Shown: positions 1 through 10,880 of the stretch, one piece after another
Numbering within the stretch: the first letter of the stretch is position 1
Layout: each line of letters opens with the position of its first letter
NCBI GenBank assembly: GCA_028583415.1
Contig: CM053267.1
Span: 12,164,068 to 12,228,067, forward strand
DNA: 64,000 bases
From: Protea cynaroides
Lineage: Eukaryota > Streptophyta > Magnoliopsida > Proteales > Proteaceae
Reading direction: 5' to 3'
Made by a program: the position numbers and the translations under genes
Notes under the pieces: generated by a model
The model's input: the letters and a program-made list of their open reading frames with translations, nothing else
Databases searched by the model: none
Told to the model about the DNA's origin: nothing

Positions 1-186
1 ATTTAAAGACTTCTGCTCATAATTATATTTTAATTACTCTGATCATGTTGATTATGCTATGCGTATGTTTGGTTTATTGATTGCTGGTTGGTATACTATG
101 ACTTGTGATCCTGGAGGGGATTGATTTTTTTGCGAGTAATCTTGTTACATTCTTTTGTCTCGAGATATCAGGCAATGGGTGTGATA
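1..186 (+). repeat. TE1 5' LTR, 3' end only (decayed)
   Basis: The stretch resembles the last 190 bases of the better-preserved LTRs at 22540-22728 and 32190-32377: the run beginning atttaaagacttctgct matches their atttaagacttccgct, and both end in a GGTGTGAYA-type terminus next to an initiator-Met primer site. The canonical terminal CA is decayed to TA. Most of this LTR lies left of the window. Confidence 0.65.
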
Positions 187-190
187 AAAT

Positions 191-202
191 TTGGTATCAG
201 AG
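191..202 (+). other. TE1 primer binding site (tRNA-iMet type)
   Basis: TTGGTATCAGAG sits four bases after the LTR end. It is complementary to the 3' end of plant initiator tRNA-Met, the usual primer of Ty3/gypsy chromoviruses, and occupies the same place as the sites at 22732, 47677 and 61242. Confidence 0.7.
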
Positions 203-620
203 TGCAGTCATGCTATATCCACTACTAATTCTACCTACACACTAAATCAAGTATGCTAACATAAGTAAATCAAAATACAAATGAAAACAAGTCATGTACA
301 TACTATAGGTAGAGACTAAGGAACAAAGACACTAAGTAAAGAGCATTACACACAAACAAACCAAAGAGGTAAACTTCTTAATTGATACAGAAATTGTATA
401 CCATAGGGATGGTTAGGTATCTATAGCTTGGAGCCTTACCCATGAAATCAAAACAAATAATAGTCATATACATGTCGAAGAGAGATAACTAAATAAAAAT
501 AAAGATAAACCAGGAGTTGGCCTGCTACATCTGTATCTCCTTTTGAAGCCTTGTGCTATCCTCGGAATAAGTAGTCTGAGCTCTAGGCACCATCCGAAGT
601 CTCCGTTGGTGTATTCTCGA
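203..620. other. TE1 leader between primer site and antisense gene
   Basis: AT-rich sequence with no coding signal on either strand. By position it corresponds to the 3' flank of the antisense gene in the related elements (22744-23018 in TE4). Nothing else is recognised. Confidence 0.5.
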
Positions 621-1930
621 TCACTCAGCTACTGTTGTGGCCTCTATCTCAATTGAAATGAGAGGTAATATACTTACGTTAACCAACGCAGTCCTCAAGA
701 ATGCAGTCTCCTGTCTATCAACCTCCACAGACTCCTGTAATAGTAAAATTGACACTCTACAGACATTACACACTATTCCACACCAGCGATGTTTAGCAGC
801 ATGTCTCTTGAAAGCAGCCATACCTGTCTGCATGTCCCAGCGATACTCTCGCAGATCGATCGCAAACGAGCAAGCCTCTACTAAAATATCTCGTAGCTCA
901 GAAATCCCAAGAACCCTAGCTTGGTGATTAGCCACAAGTGGTACTCCATCAGCAGTGTCTAGTGCAGGTGGTGTATCATCTCTAGACTCCGAAGGAACCG
1001 GTGTTGGACCCCTACCACTACTCACCTCTACCGGATCACTATCAGACGAAGTCTCTACCTCTATGCGTTGAGCTCCCCCTCTCCTAATCTGTTGTCATCT
1101 TGGCCATCCCTCTGGTGGAAGAATCCGCTCTAATTCATTATCACTGATGAAAACATCCTAAAGATCCAGCTTGGCCAGGGAATCCTGGATAAAATAAGTA
1201 TGAACCAACGTCTCTACACTCTCCTTTGTAGAGATGTCGATTCCCCAGCAAAAGAACAAATATGTAAGCAGCTTCTCGTAAGGAAGACTGTTGGTCTAAG
1301 TGTGATATGCCATCGTGATTAAAGTCCTCAGAATCAAGTAAGAAAGGCTGATCTAACACCACACTATAACACAGTATGTCATAAACTCGCAGAAGTGTAC
1401 AATGGCATCTTTGTGCCCACTCGTAGGCACTATGTCATGCTGTATAATTCGATTGTACACTTGGGGAACTGGACGATAACTCTTTTCCTTCAATTTGGGC
1501 ACCTGCATCAACTGCTCCCGGATCACTGTAAGCTCCCACTCCTCAACTACTGGAGTTTTTGGCTCCACATATATTAGCTCACCCTCCGCAGAAATACCCA
1601 AAAGATGGGCCAAGAGTTGGGCATCCAGGACAATTTCTTGCCCCATTACCCAGCTAGAAATCTGCAAAGATGAGAAGTTTGCTGACTCCACCATGCCTCG
1701 ATCGACCTGAAGGTTGCAGAAGAACTGTCTCACCAAGTTGGTCAGTGTAGGAAGCTGATACCGAAGTACCGGTGCCTAGCCCATATCAATAAATGCCCTC
1801 TCCACCACAAACCTCCTTAACTCCTCCATGATGATGTATCTGCTCGACTCGACCGGTCTACTCTCAAAGATGGGCTAATACTCCTGGGTCTTGGTTGATC
1901 GGAACCTCAACTAATCATAACCTAGTAGAG
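621..1930 (-). pseudogene. TE1 antisense gene, decayed (PF20167-like 'plant transposon protein')
   Basis: Reading right to left, fragments align with the antisense proteins at 24289-23019, 49270-47964 and 59626-60980. ERAFIDMG falls near 1795, LVRQFFCNLQ near 1730, LAHLLGIS near 1600 and RIIQHDIVPTSGH near 1440. The C-terminal part (about 1140-621) keeps only weak similarity. In-frame stops and frame changes break it. It lies antisense to this element's gag and between primer site and gag, exactly as in the younger copies, so this arrangement predates the nest. The family is known in plants only as a repeat-associated domain; despite its name no transposase activity is shown. Confidence 0.7.
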
Positions 1931-2989
1931 GAGGAGAATGCAGTGGCGATACTTACCTTGCCTTCCCGGCAGCAGATGTCTCCTCCCAACCGTGTAGGTG
2001 TAGTTTATGCGAAGTCATTATAAAACTGACAAAGAGGAAATTAAAATCATTAGTAATGTGTAGGACGAATTAAATGCTTTTACAAATGTCCTACATTGGT
2101 TGTAAAGCAATCAAAACCAACAAAGAGACGGTTATACTTTGTGGGAACAAAAAGCTGAAATAGGCAATGTATGTTTGGATAAATTAATGGAGATTTTAGT
2201 CAGACAATATAATGGGTGTCCAGCACTTCGAAAACCTCCATACATATCATATATATGATGCTTAAACATCTAAACATACCAATACTTAGTAGAAATAGAA
2301 CAATAAGGAAAACCAAATTCTGTTTCAAGGGAAAAAAGGAGAAACATTCAATTTTTAACCTACGGTGCCATTGTAAATCACTGAAAACTTGATTAAACAT
2401 GGGGGAAAATCATCTAAATTACTTTTTAGCATAATTTGTTACCAAAGCCCCATTGTTTCAAGCCATTACATGAGGCAGACAACAAGAAATTTGAAAACCT
2501 AGGTTTGGCTAGGGCAGAAAATTCCAAAATCAATATGGCACATACCTTACCAATGTATAGAGAAGAGATGACGCAAGTTTGAAGCTTGGAATCTCCAAGG
2601 AAGGCCTCAAGAGTATCGTTTGGAAGGGTGCTCCTCTCCTTCGGCCTCACAAAGATATAGTAAAAAGGAAATAAGAAAAATGACTGCGAACCTGATTTTT
2701 AAAGAGGAAATTCCCTCGTACGGTCAATGAACCCATGTCCTCCGACTGCACGCACCAACCACACTCACCCATCGGCCGCACGAATGAGCTTGAGTCATTT
2801 TGCTTCGTTTTGGAAATGCTTGCATGATTCTACACACAAGAGCATTGTAAACATACTTCCATTGGAATATTATGAATGTTTTGGACATAATGGCAAGTAT
2901 TTCCAGTGAATTGTCTGCATATCTAGGGAAAAATGTTGGTTTCCTCTCACTTAAAGGTAGTGAGCAATTCTTAAACCGATGGCTCCAAG
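1931..2989. other. TE1 intergenic region between antisense gene and gag
   Basis: About 1 kb of AT-rich sequence without a supportable gene. By position it corresponds to the divergent promoter/intron region in TE4 (24290-25253). I see no well-preserved GGGTCGA cluster here, unlike in the younger copies. Confidence 0.45.
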
Positions 2990-4166
2990 GACTTGCAAGA
3001 GCCTGAATGCCTCCTACTGCTGAGGGTGGCCCCCTCTGTGTCTGCAACAAATGAACAAGATCCAAACTCGGTGCACACTCCTAATGCACAAGACAAGGTT
3101 GATCCTACTACACTACCACCCCCTCTGGTACTGATGATGGCAGACATGACTTCCATAATGGGCAACTTTGCTCATGCTATAAATGCTCAGCAAAAACAAT
3201 TCATGACTGATTTGGTTTTTGCCATATAGTCAAGACCTGTCGCACCAGCTGCTACAACATATGCACCCGCACTCATGCCACCTATTGCCACATATGTACC
3301 AGCACCAGCTACTGTGCCCATTGTTACAACAAATATACCTGCCCCAGTGCCACCTACTGCAACATTTGTACAAGCACCAATACCAACAAAGGTTATACCC
3401 AAAGCTACTATGGCGCATCTACCCATTGCAACTACCATGGCTAAACTGGTCGAGGGCTTTCAAAAGATGAATCCCCTAAAGTTTACAAGTGTGGGGAATG
3501 ATCCATTACGCACTTCCATTTGGATGCATTCAATAGAAAAGACCTTCGAATGATACCATGCTCCGATGATCAGAAAAACCTCTGTACTACTAACATGTTT
3601 GAGGATGAGCCTGAGAATTAGTGGGAGTCCACTCAACCAATACTGGAGGTGCAGCATGGTACTATCACATGGACAATCTTTAAAAAGGCATTCTTTGGGA
3701 ATTATTTCCATAAAGCTGCAAAGATAAGAAAGAAGCAGAGTACTTGACCTTCAATCAAGTCCAAAAATCAGTCACTGAGTACCAACAGGACATTGAGAGG
3801 TTATATTATTTTGCAAGTTCTAGAATGCGTACTAATGCACAAAAGGCCAAGAGATTTGTGGATGGATTGAGAGGTGGTATAAAGGCTATTGTGAAGGCTT
3901 AAGGTCATAATACCAATGCCAATGAGGTACAAACGGCCAAGGTAGTAGAGGACAGTCAAAATGAAGGCTACCTAGCTCGTTAAAGGGATAGACAATAGTT
4001 TCACAGAAGCATACACACCAGTACAATCACTAGCAACCATGTAGCCAAGAAACCATTCAAGGCTATAACTGACAAGAAGACAGCCTCCAAGGCACCTGCC
4101 AAGAAGAATCCCATACAAGCCCCATTTGATATTGCACATTCTCCATTGAGGTGTTTCAACTGTAAC
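2990..4166 (+). pseudogene. gag: TE1 gag, decayed, cut by TE2
   Basis: Retrotransposon capsid (Gag) remnant. A Pro/Ala/Thr-rich N-terminal stretch (3240-3440) is followed by LVEGFQKMNPLKF near 3448, which matches LVERFLKMKPKEF in the other elements. Then come remnants of the capsid core: TITWTIFKKAFFGNYF near 3661-3710 and KAKRFVDGLRGGIK near 3845. Reading is broken by stops at about 3229, 3553, 3620 and 3900 and by frame changes. The frame ends in RCFNCN (about 4151-4166), the first half of the CCHC zinc knuckle, exactly where TE2 is inserted. The remainder of Gag and all of pol must lie beyond the window, past TE2. Confidence 0.8.
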
Positions 4167-4818
4167 TGCCACACCCCAATTTTGGACTAACCAGTAGTGT
4201 GATGAACTGTCATAAGAACCAATGGTTTAAGCTAGGATCTCGTAAGACCGTGCCAACAATCCAAACCAAATACATATTCCACATCAATCAAAGATAATAA
4301 AGTAAATAGTGGAAGTCTTATTAATAATGAACTAAGGACTAACATGATAAGTAATTAAAAATTTTAGTTATCTCAAAATAAACCAAAACATAATTACATA
4401 ATCTATTACAGGTTTTCCATAATCAAAATACGAATAAACTAAGAATAAAGACATTGAAAACACTTGCACAGAGAGTCGTACTAGTTTTCCACAGCCTATG
4501 TATCCATCACCACCACGTGTCCATACGACGGTGCCTCTATATAGTCTTTTACTGTAAGACTTGCTTCATCAACTAAAATATTTGACATCAAGGGGTAAGC
4601 ACACAACAGAGCTTAGTAAGTAAACATATGCATGCATTCAATTTATATCTTCGGTCTAGTTTAAGTTTACAACTGTGCTATAGAAAGGATAGACGGCCAC
4701 CACACCTCTATATACAAGTGTATGAATCTGTCCAATGGATCAAACACCATTGTTGTCCCATATGCACCCACCATTGAATAGAGATAGAGCTAAAGTATCC
4801 AAATCACATACTGCCAAT
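4167..4818 (-). repeat. TE2 3' LTR, first part
   Basis: Starts TGCCACACCCC, a one-base variant of TGTCACACCCC found at 39676, 51649 and 61257 (the reverse complement of the family's GGGTGTGACA terminus). It is colinear with those LTRs until 4818, where TE3 is inserted; the LTR resumes at 36070. A degenerate copy of the LTR small frame lies at about 4480-4600 with stops in it. The preceding five bases GTAAC (4162-4166) are the expected target duplication, but the other end of TE2 is outside the window. Confidence 0.85.
4814..4818. other. Target-site duplication of TE3, left copy (CCAAT)
   Basis: CCAAT directly precedes the TE3 terminus TGTGAGGAC at 4819 and recurs at 36065-36069 directly after the other terminus. 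The flanks on both sides are TE2 LTR and are continuous across the insertion. Confidence 0.9.
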
Positions 4819-5229
4819 TGTGAGGACAAAGATTGAAATCTTGAAAGTCGCCACCTAGATTAAGGTCTAGGACCTTAGAAATGTGAAATCTCACCCCAAG
4901 GTAAGACATCGATTGACTCATGACCCTTAGATTAGATTTTTGGTCCATCAGAGATTGGGTAAGCGTTAGGTTACGGTTATGGGAAGGGGTTAGGCACTCA
5001 AACCGTCCGATCAAAATCGGTCTCCTATGCATTTCCTATGCTAGACTCTATCTGTTAAACCAAACCAAACCAAGTGGTTTGATATCATCGAACCAAATCT
5101 GTATCCATCAGATTGCCTACGTATTATGGAATTATTCCAAAAATCAGGTTCACCATCGTAGTTTAGGTGTGATTAAAGTTTATGATTGTCATTTATGCTT
5201 GTGCATGATTAAGTTCATTGTTCAAGTTG

Positions 5230-6400
5230 AAGTTTATACTTGAAAGGATGAGAAACCCTATGGGTTAGGATCTGGATGGTCCATGTGAACTGATAGATAG
5301 TCCTAGTGGATCTAAGAATGGATAACCCTATTTAGATCAAAATATGGATAACCTTATCAGGGTAAAAATATGGACAACCCATTCTGGTTTGAAATGTGGA
5401 TAATCCTATATGGGTCAAAAATATGGATGGATATCCAAGTAGATCTACAGATAGTCCGAGTGGACTAAGGTATGGATCCAAATTTGGGATTATCCCAAAT
5501 GGCCTACATATCTTAGGGTTAGTCCTAAGAATCAGAATCTACGTAGTACAAAAAAGGTAGGTAAATATCCTAGTGGATCTATGGATAGTCCGAGTGGACT
5601 AAGGTGTGGATCCAAATTGGGTTTCTCCCAAATAGCCTACGTATCCTAGAGTTTGACCTAGGAATCAGAATCCACGTAGTTCGGGCTCTGGGTTGAAATG
5701 GTTGGATATCCTAATGGATCTATGGATAGTCTGAGTGGACTAAGGTATGGATCTGAATTTGGGTTTCTCCCAAATGGCCTACGTATCCTAGGGTTTGCCC
5801 TAGGAATCAAAACCGCGTAGTTCAGGCTCTAGGTTGAAATGGTTGGGTTTCCTAGTGGATCTATGGATAGTTCGAGTGGACTAAGGTATGGATCCAAATT
5901 TAGGTTTCTCCCAAATGGCCTACGTATCCTAGGGTTTGCCCTAGGAATCAGAATTGGCATAGTTCGGGCTCTGGGTTGAAATGGTTGGGTGTCCTAGTGG
6001 ATCTATGGATAGTCTGAGTGGACTAAGGTATGGATCCGAATTTAGGTTTCTCCCAAATAGCCTACGTATCCTAGGGATTGCCCTAGGAATCAGAATCCAC
6101 GTAGTTCGGGCTGATGGAATAACCTGTTCTAGGTTAGAATGTGGATAATCCTATTTGGATTGGAATATGGATGGATATCCTAGTAGATCTATGGATAGTC
6201 CAAGTGTATTAAGGTTTGGATCCGAATTTTGGTTTATCCCAAATGGCCTACGTATCCTAGGGTTTGCCCTAAGAATTAGAATCCACGTAGTTCGGGCTGG
6301 ATAAAATAACCTATTCTAGGTTTAGGATTGAGAACCTATTCTAGGTTTAGGGTTAAGAACCTGTTCTAGGTTTAAGATTGAGAACCTATTCTAGGTTTAG
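5230..6400. repeat. Minisatellite of about 141 bp inside the TE3 LTR
   Basis: The phrase gagtggactaaggt recurs at about 5459, 5592, 5733, 5874, 6016 and 6200, usually 133-142 bases apart and once 185. Each unit also holds the palindrome-like CCTAGGGTTTGCCCTAGG and CTACGTATCC. The same array is in the other LTR at 19240-20300 with similar copy number. The tail 6310-6400 is a short repeat of gaacctattctaggttta. Confidence 0.85.
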
Positions 6401-6779
6401 GATATGTTGAGGGGTAAATCGTCCTGGATTATCCTTTTCATTATAAGTTCTAATTTTGGATGGTTTGGCAAAGCATTCTCTTTCTGTATTAAGATTTTTA
6501 TTATTTTCCATTATACCCTTCCCAAGAATGTGGGTGCCTAAATGCACGTCCCCACGCCTAGATTGTCTTCTAGAAGTGTGCATATATGGTAGTTTGACTA
6601 GGGTGTTGCAGAAAGTAAGTTATTGCCAAAAATGGGAACATTCAAACATGGTAGTATATGCAAATATAGCAATGGTATCCTAAACATGATAGCGCATGCA
6701 AATACAACAGTGTAAACAAGACAGATGCTCAATCTACAGTCCAGACTCAAAGAAACTCTCACAACAATAATATTATATC

Positions 6780-7440
6780 AGATCATCAATCTAATGGTTA
6801 GATTTTTTTAAATATTATGATCATCTACTCATATTTCATCCAAACAGCCAAGATCAACGGCTCAGATTCATCCCACATCAAGTCATCATGATATCTAATG
6901 GTTCAGATCACTCAAAAATGATTATCTAACCATTCAAAATCATTTAAATCACTTCTGATAGCAATCCAACGGTTTAGATCACTTAAGACAATAATCTAAC
7001 CATTCAAAATCATTTAAATCACTTCCGATGGCAATCCAATGGTTCGGATCACTCAAGACAATAATCTAACCATTCAAAATCATTTAAATCACTTCTGATA
7101 GCAATCCAACGGTTCAAATCACTCAAAATGATTATCTAACCATTCAGATCAAGCATCAACGTATCTAAAATCAATGATCTAGATTTAATCATTAAAAATT
7201 CCAAGATTAATGGTCTCATTTTATTCACATCAAAATTCTAAGATCAATGGCTCAAGTTAATCGCACAAAAAATCCATGATCAATGACCAAATTTTAGCCA
7301 CTTAAAATTCATTCAAGGGGCTTGATTTTCATGAAATTAAACTCAAAGATCAAATGGTTAGATTTCAACCACATTAAAAAAACTCAATCAATATCAGGAT
7401 TTAATCACATAAGATTCATTTTCATCACACAATACTCAAT
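6780..7440. repeat. Short tandem repeats in TE3 LTR (about 65-70 bp)
   Basis: Units built from aatctaaccattcaaaatca and caatccaacggttcagatca recur about every 65-70 bases between 6880 and 7150, then decay. The same array is at 32880-33130 in the other LTR. Confidence 0.75.
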
Positions 7441-7889
7441 ATCAATGATCGGAGGCATGATCAAAGGTGAAGGATGAGAGATTAGATCTAAGGGTTTGGA
7501 GATGTGCTGATCAGGTTTAATGAAGGGTCAATTCAGATCCTAGAGTTTGGTGTTAAGGTCCAGGGTATGGTTTCACATTGATTGGGAAATGGGCTGTGGG
7601 TTGGTGGTTTGATAACGGGTAATGGCTGCAGGTTTTTCTAAGTGGTGATGCATGGTGGTATTAAGGAGATGACCAGCAGGGTGTCACGGTAATTGTGGAA
7701 GGTTTTGGGTTATCATGGATTCTGGTTTGTGATGATCACAGATGGAGGGTCTCACAGAGGGTGGTGAGATGGTTTGATGGTGGAGATATAGAGGACAGGT
7801 GTGGGTTTGTGCAAGCAGATGTGATAGAAACCAAAGCAAAGAGAAGGGGCGGTGGTTGCTTACCTGAATCGCATAGCCACCTCCAGCGG

Positions 7890-8880
7890 CTGCCTTCTCC
7901 TTCCTCTTCTTCTTCTCGCTGCTGCCTCTCTTTCTGATTTCTCCCTCTTCTTCTCAATGCCTTCTCTCTCTCTCTCTCTCTCTCTCTCGATTCTCTCTCA
8001 TAAATCTCCCCCCTCTTCTTCTCGTTGCCGCCTCTCTTTTTGATTTCTCTCTTTTGAATTTTTTTCCTTTTTTTTCTCCTTCTGTCCCGATTCTTCTCTT
8101 TCTCTCTCTCGTTCTGAATTTTTCTGCCCCCCTCTCTCTTTTTCCAATCTCCACTTCTATTCTCTCTCTCTCGGCCAGTCGAGGAAAAGATCTCTTTTCT
8201 TCTCCCCTCCCACTTTCCATTCTTGGCCTTTCTCCTCTTTCTAATTTTTCTGAGTTTTTCTTCTCTTTTCTTTCCTCTCCTTGATCTCTCTGATTTTTTT
8301 TTCTTCTCCTTCTCTCTCTCCATTCTTCTCGGTCTCTCCAGCCCTCTCTCTTAAACTCTCAATCTCTTCCTTTTTTTTTTCATCCCTTACGATCTCTCCC
8401 GATCACCCCAGCCTCTGATTTTTTTATTTTTTCTTCTCCCTCCTTGCTTAGTCCCTCTCTTTCTCGCTCCTGATTTCCTCTCTCTCTCTTTTTTTGTCTC
8501 ATTCTCTCCCTCCATTCTTCTCGGTTTCACCTCTTTCAAATTTTTCTGCCCGTCCCGAAGAAGCTCCTCCCTCCTTTCTAATTTTTCTGCCCGTCCCGAA
8601 GAAGATCCCCCTTCCTTTCACAGGTCCTCTTTCTTAGATTTTTGGATCTCCTATTTATTTTCTTCCTTTCTTTTCCTGCCTCTTTTCTTTTTCCAATCTC
8701 GGCTAGTTTTTTTTTTAATTTCCATTTTCTTTTCTTTCCTTTCTCATCCCTCTCTCGGATTCTTTTCTTCCTCTATTATTCTCTCAATCTCTCTCTTTCT
8801 CTTTTTTTAATTTTTCTTCCTTTTTTTCTATAGAATCGGCCAGCTTTCCATTTCTTTCTTTCCTCAGTTCATTCCAAGTT
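7890..8880. repeat. Polypyrimidine tract of about 1 kb in TE3 LTR
   Basis: Almost uninterrupted C/T on the plus strand (purine-rich on the element's sense strand), including a (CT)n run at 7960-7990. It is matched by 33880-34910 in the other LTR, where the (CT)n run at about 33931-33987 is longer. The Arg/Glu/Lys-rich open frames on the minus strand are products of this base composition, not genes. Confidence 0.85.
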
Positions 8881-8894
8881 TCCCGATTCTCTAT

Positions 8895-8990
8895 TGGTTT
8901 TATATGTATCCCCATATATCATATATGTAAATATAATAATAATATTATATTAATATAACATATATGTTAATATATATATATATATATACC
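8895..8990. repeat. TA-rich low-complexity patch in TE3 LTR
   Basis: Alternating TA and ATATGT words ending in an uninterrupted (TA)n run at about 8969-8988. The counterpart is 34970-35042 in the other LTR. Confidence 0.8.
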
Positions 8991-9119
8991 AACATGCACA
9001 TGGGTGATCCGGTTCGGCCTGGATTGATAAGGATTGACTAGGTTGGGCCAAGACTGGCTTGGGTTGAGCTGAGTTGACTGGGTTAGACTGGGTTTCTCTC
9101 TTTGTCATTTCATGGGCTA

Positions 9120-9780
9120 TTTTCATTGTCATTCCGCATGGAATTTTTTGATAGTCTTTATTCTAAATTTTCTACGTTCACTTTGTAGAACATTAAAAAT
9201 GAGGAATATTGGAACTTGAATCATCACATTTGAAAATAAAATGGTCAACTTATGAATTTCTGAAGTTTAAGCAGGCTAATTATCGATAATTTGGCTGACA
9301 ATTCTGCATGGGATCCTTCGGAGACTTTTACCAAAAATTCTTTACGACCACCTTGTAGAGTACTAAAAATGGAACATAATGAAACTGAAATTACCTGATT
9401 TGGATATGGGATGACCAAAATATGAATTTTTGAAAATTAAATGATCATTTTCATGTGTAATTTTGCATGAGACCCTTCGGAGACTTCTACCCGAGATTTT
9501 TTTTTACGTCTACTTTGTAGAACATCACAAATGAAGAATAATGGCCTTGGAATCATCTGAATCTGACGTAGAACAGCAAAGATATGAAGCTTTGAAGTTC
9601 TATCAATAATTTTGCATGAAAGCTTGCATGGGGCCCATCGGTGACCTTTGTCCAGGATTTTTCACATCTACTTTGAAGAGGACTGAAAATAAGAAATATT
9701 GGCCTTTGAATCATCTGATTCCGATATCAGATGATCAAGATATGATGATTTGAAGTTTAAATGATAATGCATGCATCATA
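9120..9780. repeat. Degenerate tandem repeat of 100-130 bp in TE3 LTR
   Basis: The phrases gcatgggatccttcggagac and ctactttgtagaacatcaca-like words recur near 9170-9200, 9305-9360, 9468-9525 and 9620-9680. The counterpart in the other LTR is at 35180-35740. Confidence 0.6.
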
Positions 9781-10018
9781 CGATAACTATGTAAATGCCC
9801 TTGCACTTCAAAATGTGATATCTTCCTTATTCGATGTCAGAATTTGATCATTCCGATCTCATTTCGAAGATAATTTCACGACCTGTACATCCGAGTATGT
9901 AATATCCAATGACCCTGCTGTGGGGTTCGTTAGAGAATCACCAACCTTTGGGTTAAAGGCTGAAAACCTGCCATATTGGTTCACTTATGCTGAGGGTGGT
10001 AAAAATGGGGTGCTTACA

Positions 10019-10032
10019 GATGCCCCTCTTTT
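10019..10032 (-). other. TE3 polypurine tract
   Basis: On the minus strand AAAAGAGGGGCATC abuts the LTR start TGTAAGCACC. A purine tract immediately upstream of the 3' LTR is the plus-strand primer of LTR elements, and this one fixes the orientation as leftward. Confidence 0.85.
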
Positions 10033-10489
10033 GCCAAGATTGTTACCAATTGAAGGCTGAAGATAAAAGAATCACATTTTTGGGATATGAGTGAGATTGC
10101 TTATTGGCCTGCACTTAGGGTAATTTGTCCTAAACTACCTACGTGTTCTAAGGGTGTCCTAGAAATCAAGCCCAGAACGTAGTTCTACTGGCAAGAAGGT
10201 TTGTTCTTCTTGAAAAATTGATGATTGTTCTTCTTGTAAGAAGCTAGGCAATGAATACAAGGCTCATTTGTAGGCTAGGAACCTCTTCTTGCTAATTTGC
10301 AACTCATGATGCAAGGTATGTGCGGGCTTGAACCTGGCTGACCCATTTGTAGGCTGATAAACCTCTTCTTGTATGAAGTCAGGCTGTGAATACAAGGCTG
10401 GCTGCACGAGCTTGGGCTCGGCTTTGATTTATCTGGATGGAGGACTTGTTGTCTTTTCTTTGGATGGGCAGAGGATCTTTTGATTGAGA

Positions 10490-10880
10490 TTTTGAGATTG
10501 ATTTTCTGAATAAGCTAGGGCTCTGTATTTGATTCACTTATAGGCTGAGATTGACTTGATCATTGGATGAGCTAGGGCTCTACATTTGATTCACTAATAG
10601 GCTGAGATTGATTTGATCTTTGGATGAGCTAGGGCTCTGCATTTGATTATAGGCTGAGATTGACTTGATCTTTGAATGAGCTAGGGCTTTACATTTGATT
10701 CACTAATAGGCTGAGATTGATTTGAACTTTGGATGAGCTAGGGCTCTGCATTTGATTCACTAATAGGCTGAGATTGATTTGAACTTTAGATGAGCTAGGG
10801 CTCTACATTTGATTCACTAATAGTCTGATATTGGCTTGAACTTTGAATGAGCGAGGGCTCTGCATTTGATTATGAAAAGA
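10490..10880. repeat. Tandem array of about 60 bp
   Basis: Six to seven units built on gagctagggctctgcatttg, attcactaataggctgagat and tgatttgaactttggat. Some copies lack the attcacta segment. A derived version, starting with gcaagaactcagaaggtcac, follows to 10970. Confidence 0.85.

Larger units (their letters stand above)
4819..10018 (-). repeat. TE3 left LTR (3' LTR of the minus-strand element), 5.2 kb
   Basis: Near-colinear with 18802-20406 plus 32383-36064. It contains, left to right, a non-repetitive 400 bases, a roughly 141-bp tandem array (5230-6400), a unique block, a short-period array (6880-7150), about 1 kb of polypyrimidine (7890-8880), a TA-rich patch (8895-8990) and a loose 100-130-bp repeat (9120-9780). 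No protein-coding signal; open frames inside are low-complexity or simply shared by the two LTR copies. Confidence 0.9.

Noticed and set aside
621..1930. Host gene or active transposase
   Set aside because: The Pfam-style name mentions transposase, but there is no DDE or other catalytic motif, and position and relatives show it is the antisense gene of a retrotransposon.
4920..5243. 107-codon frame shared with 18903-19094
   Set aside because: Shared only because the two regions are LTR copies of TE3; lengths differ through stops and no family resemblance is visible.
5230..6400. Centromeric-type satellite array
   Set aside because: The period of about 141 bp is suggestive, but only six copies exist per LTR, in both LTRs, bounded by TE3 sequence; it is an internal minisatellite.
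7736..8323. 195-codon minus-strand frame rich in Arg, Glu and Lys
   Set aside because: It is the translation of a kilobase polypyrimidine tract on the opposite strand; composition, not coding, explains its length. The same applies to 34056-34445 and the Ser/Leu-rich plus-strand frames there.
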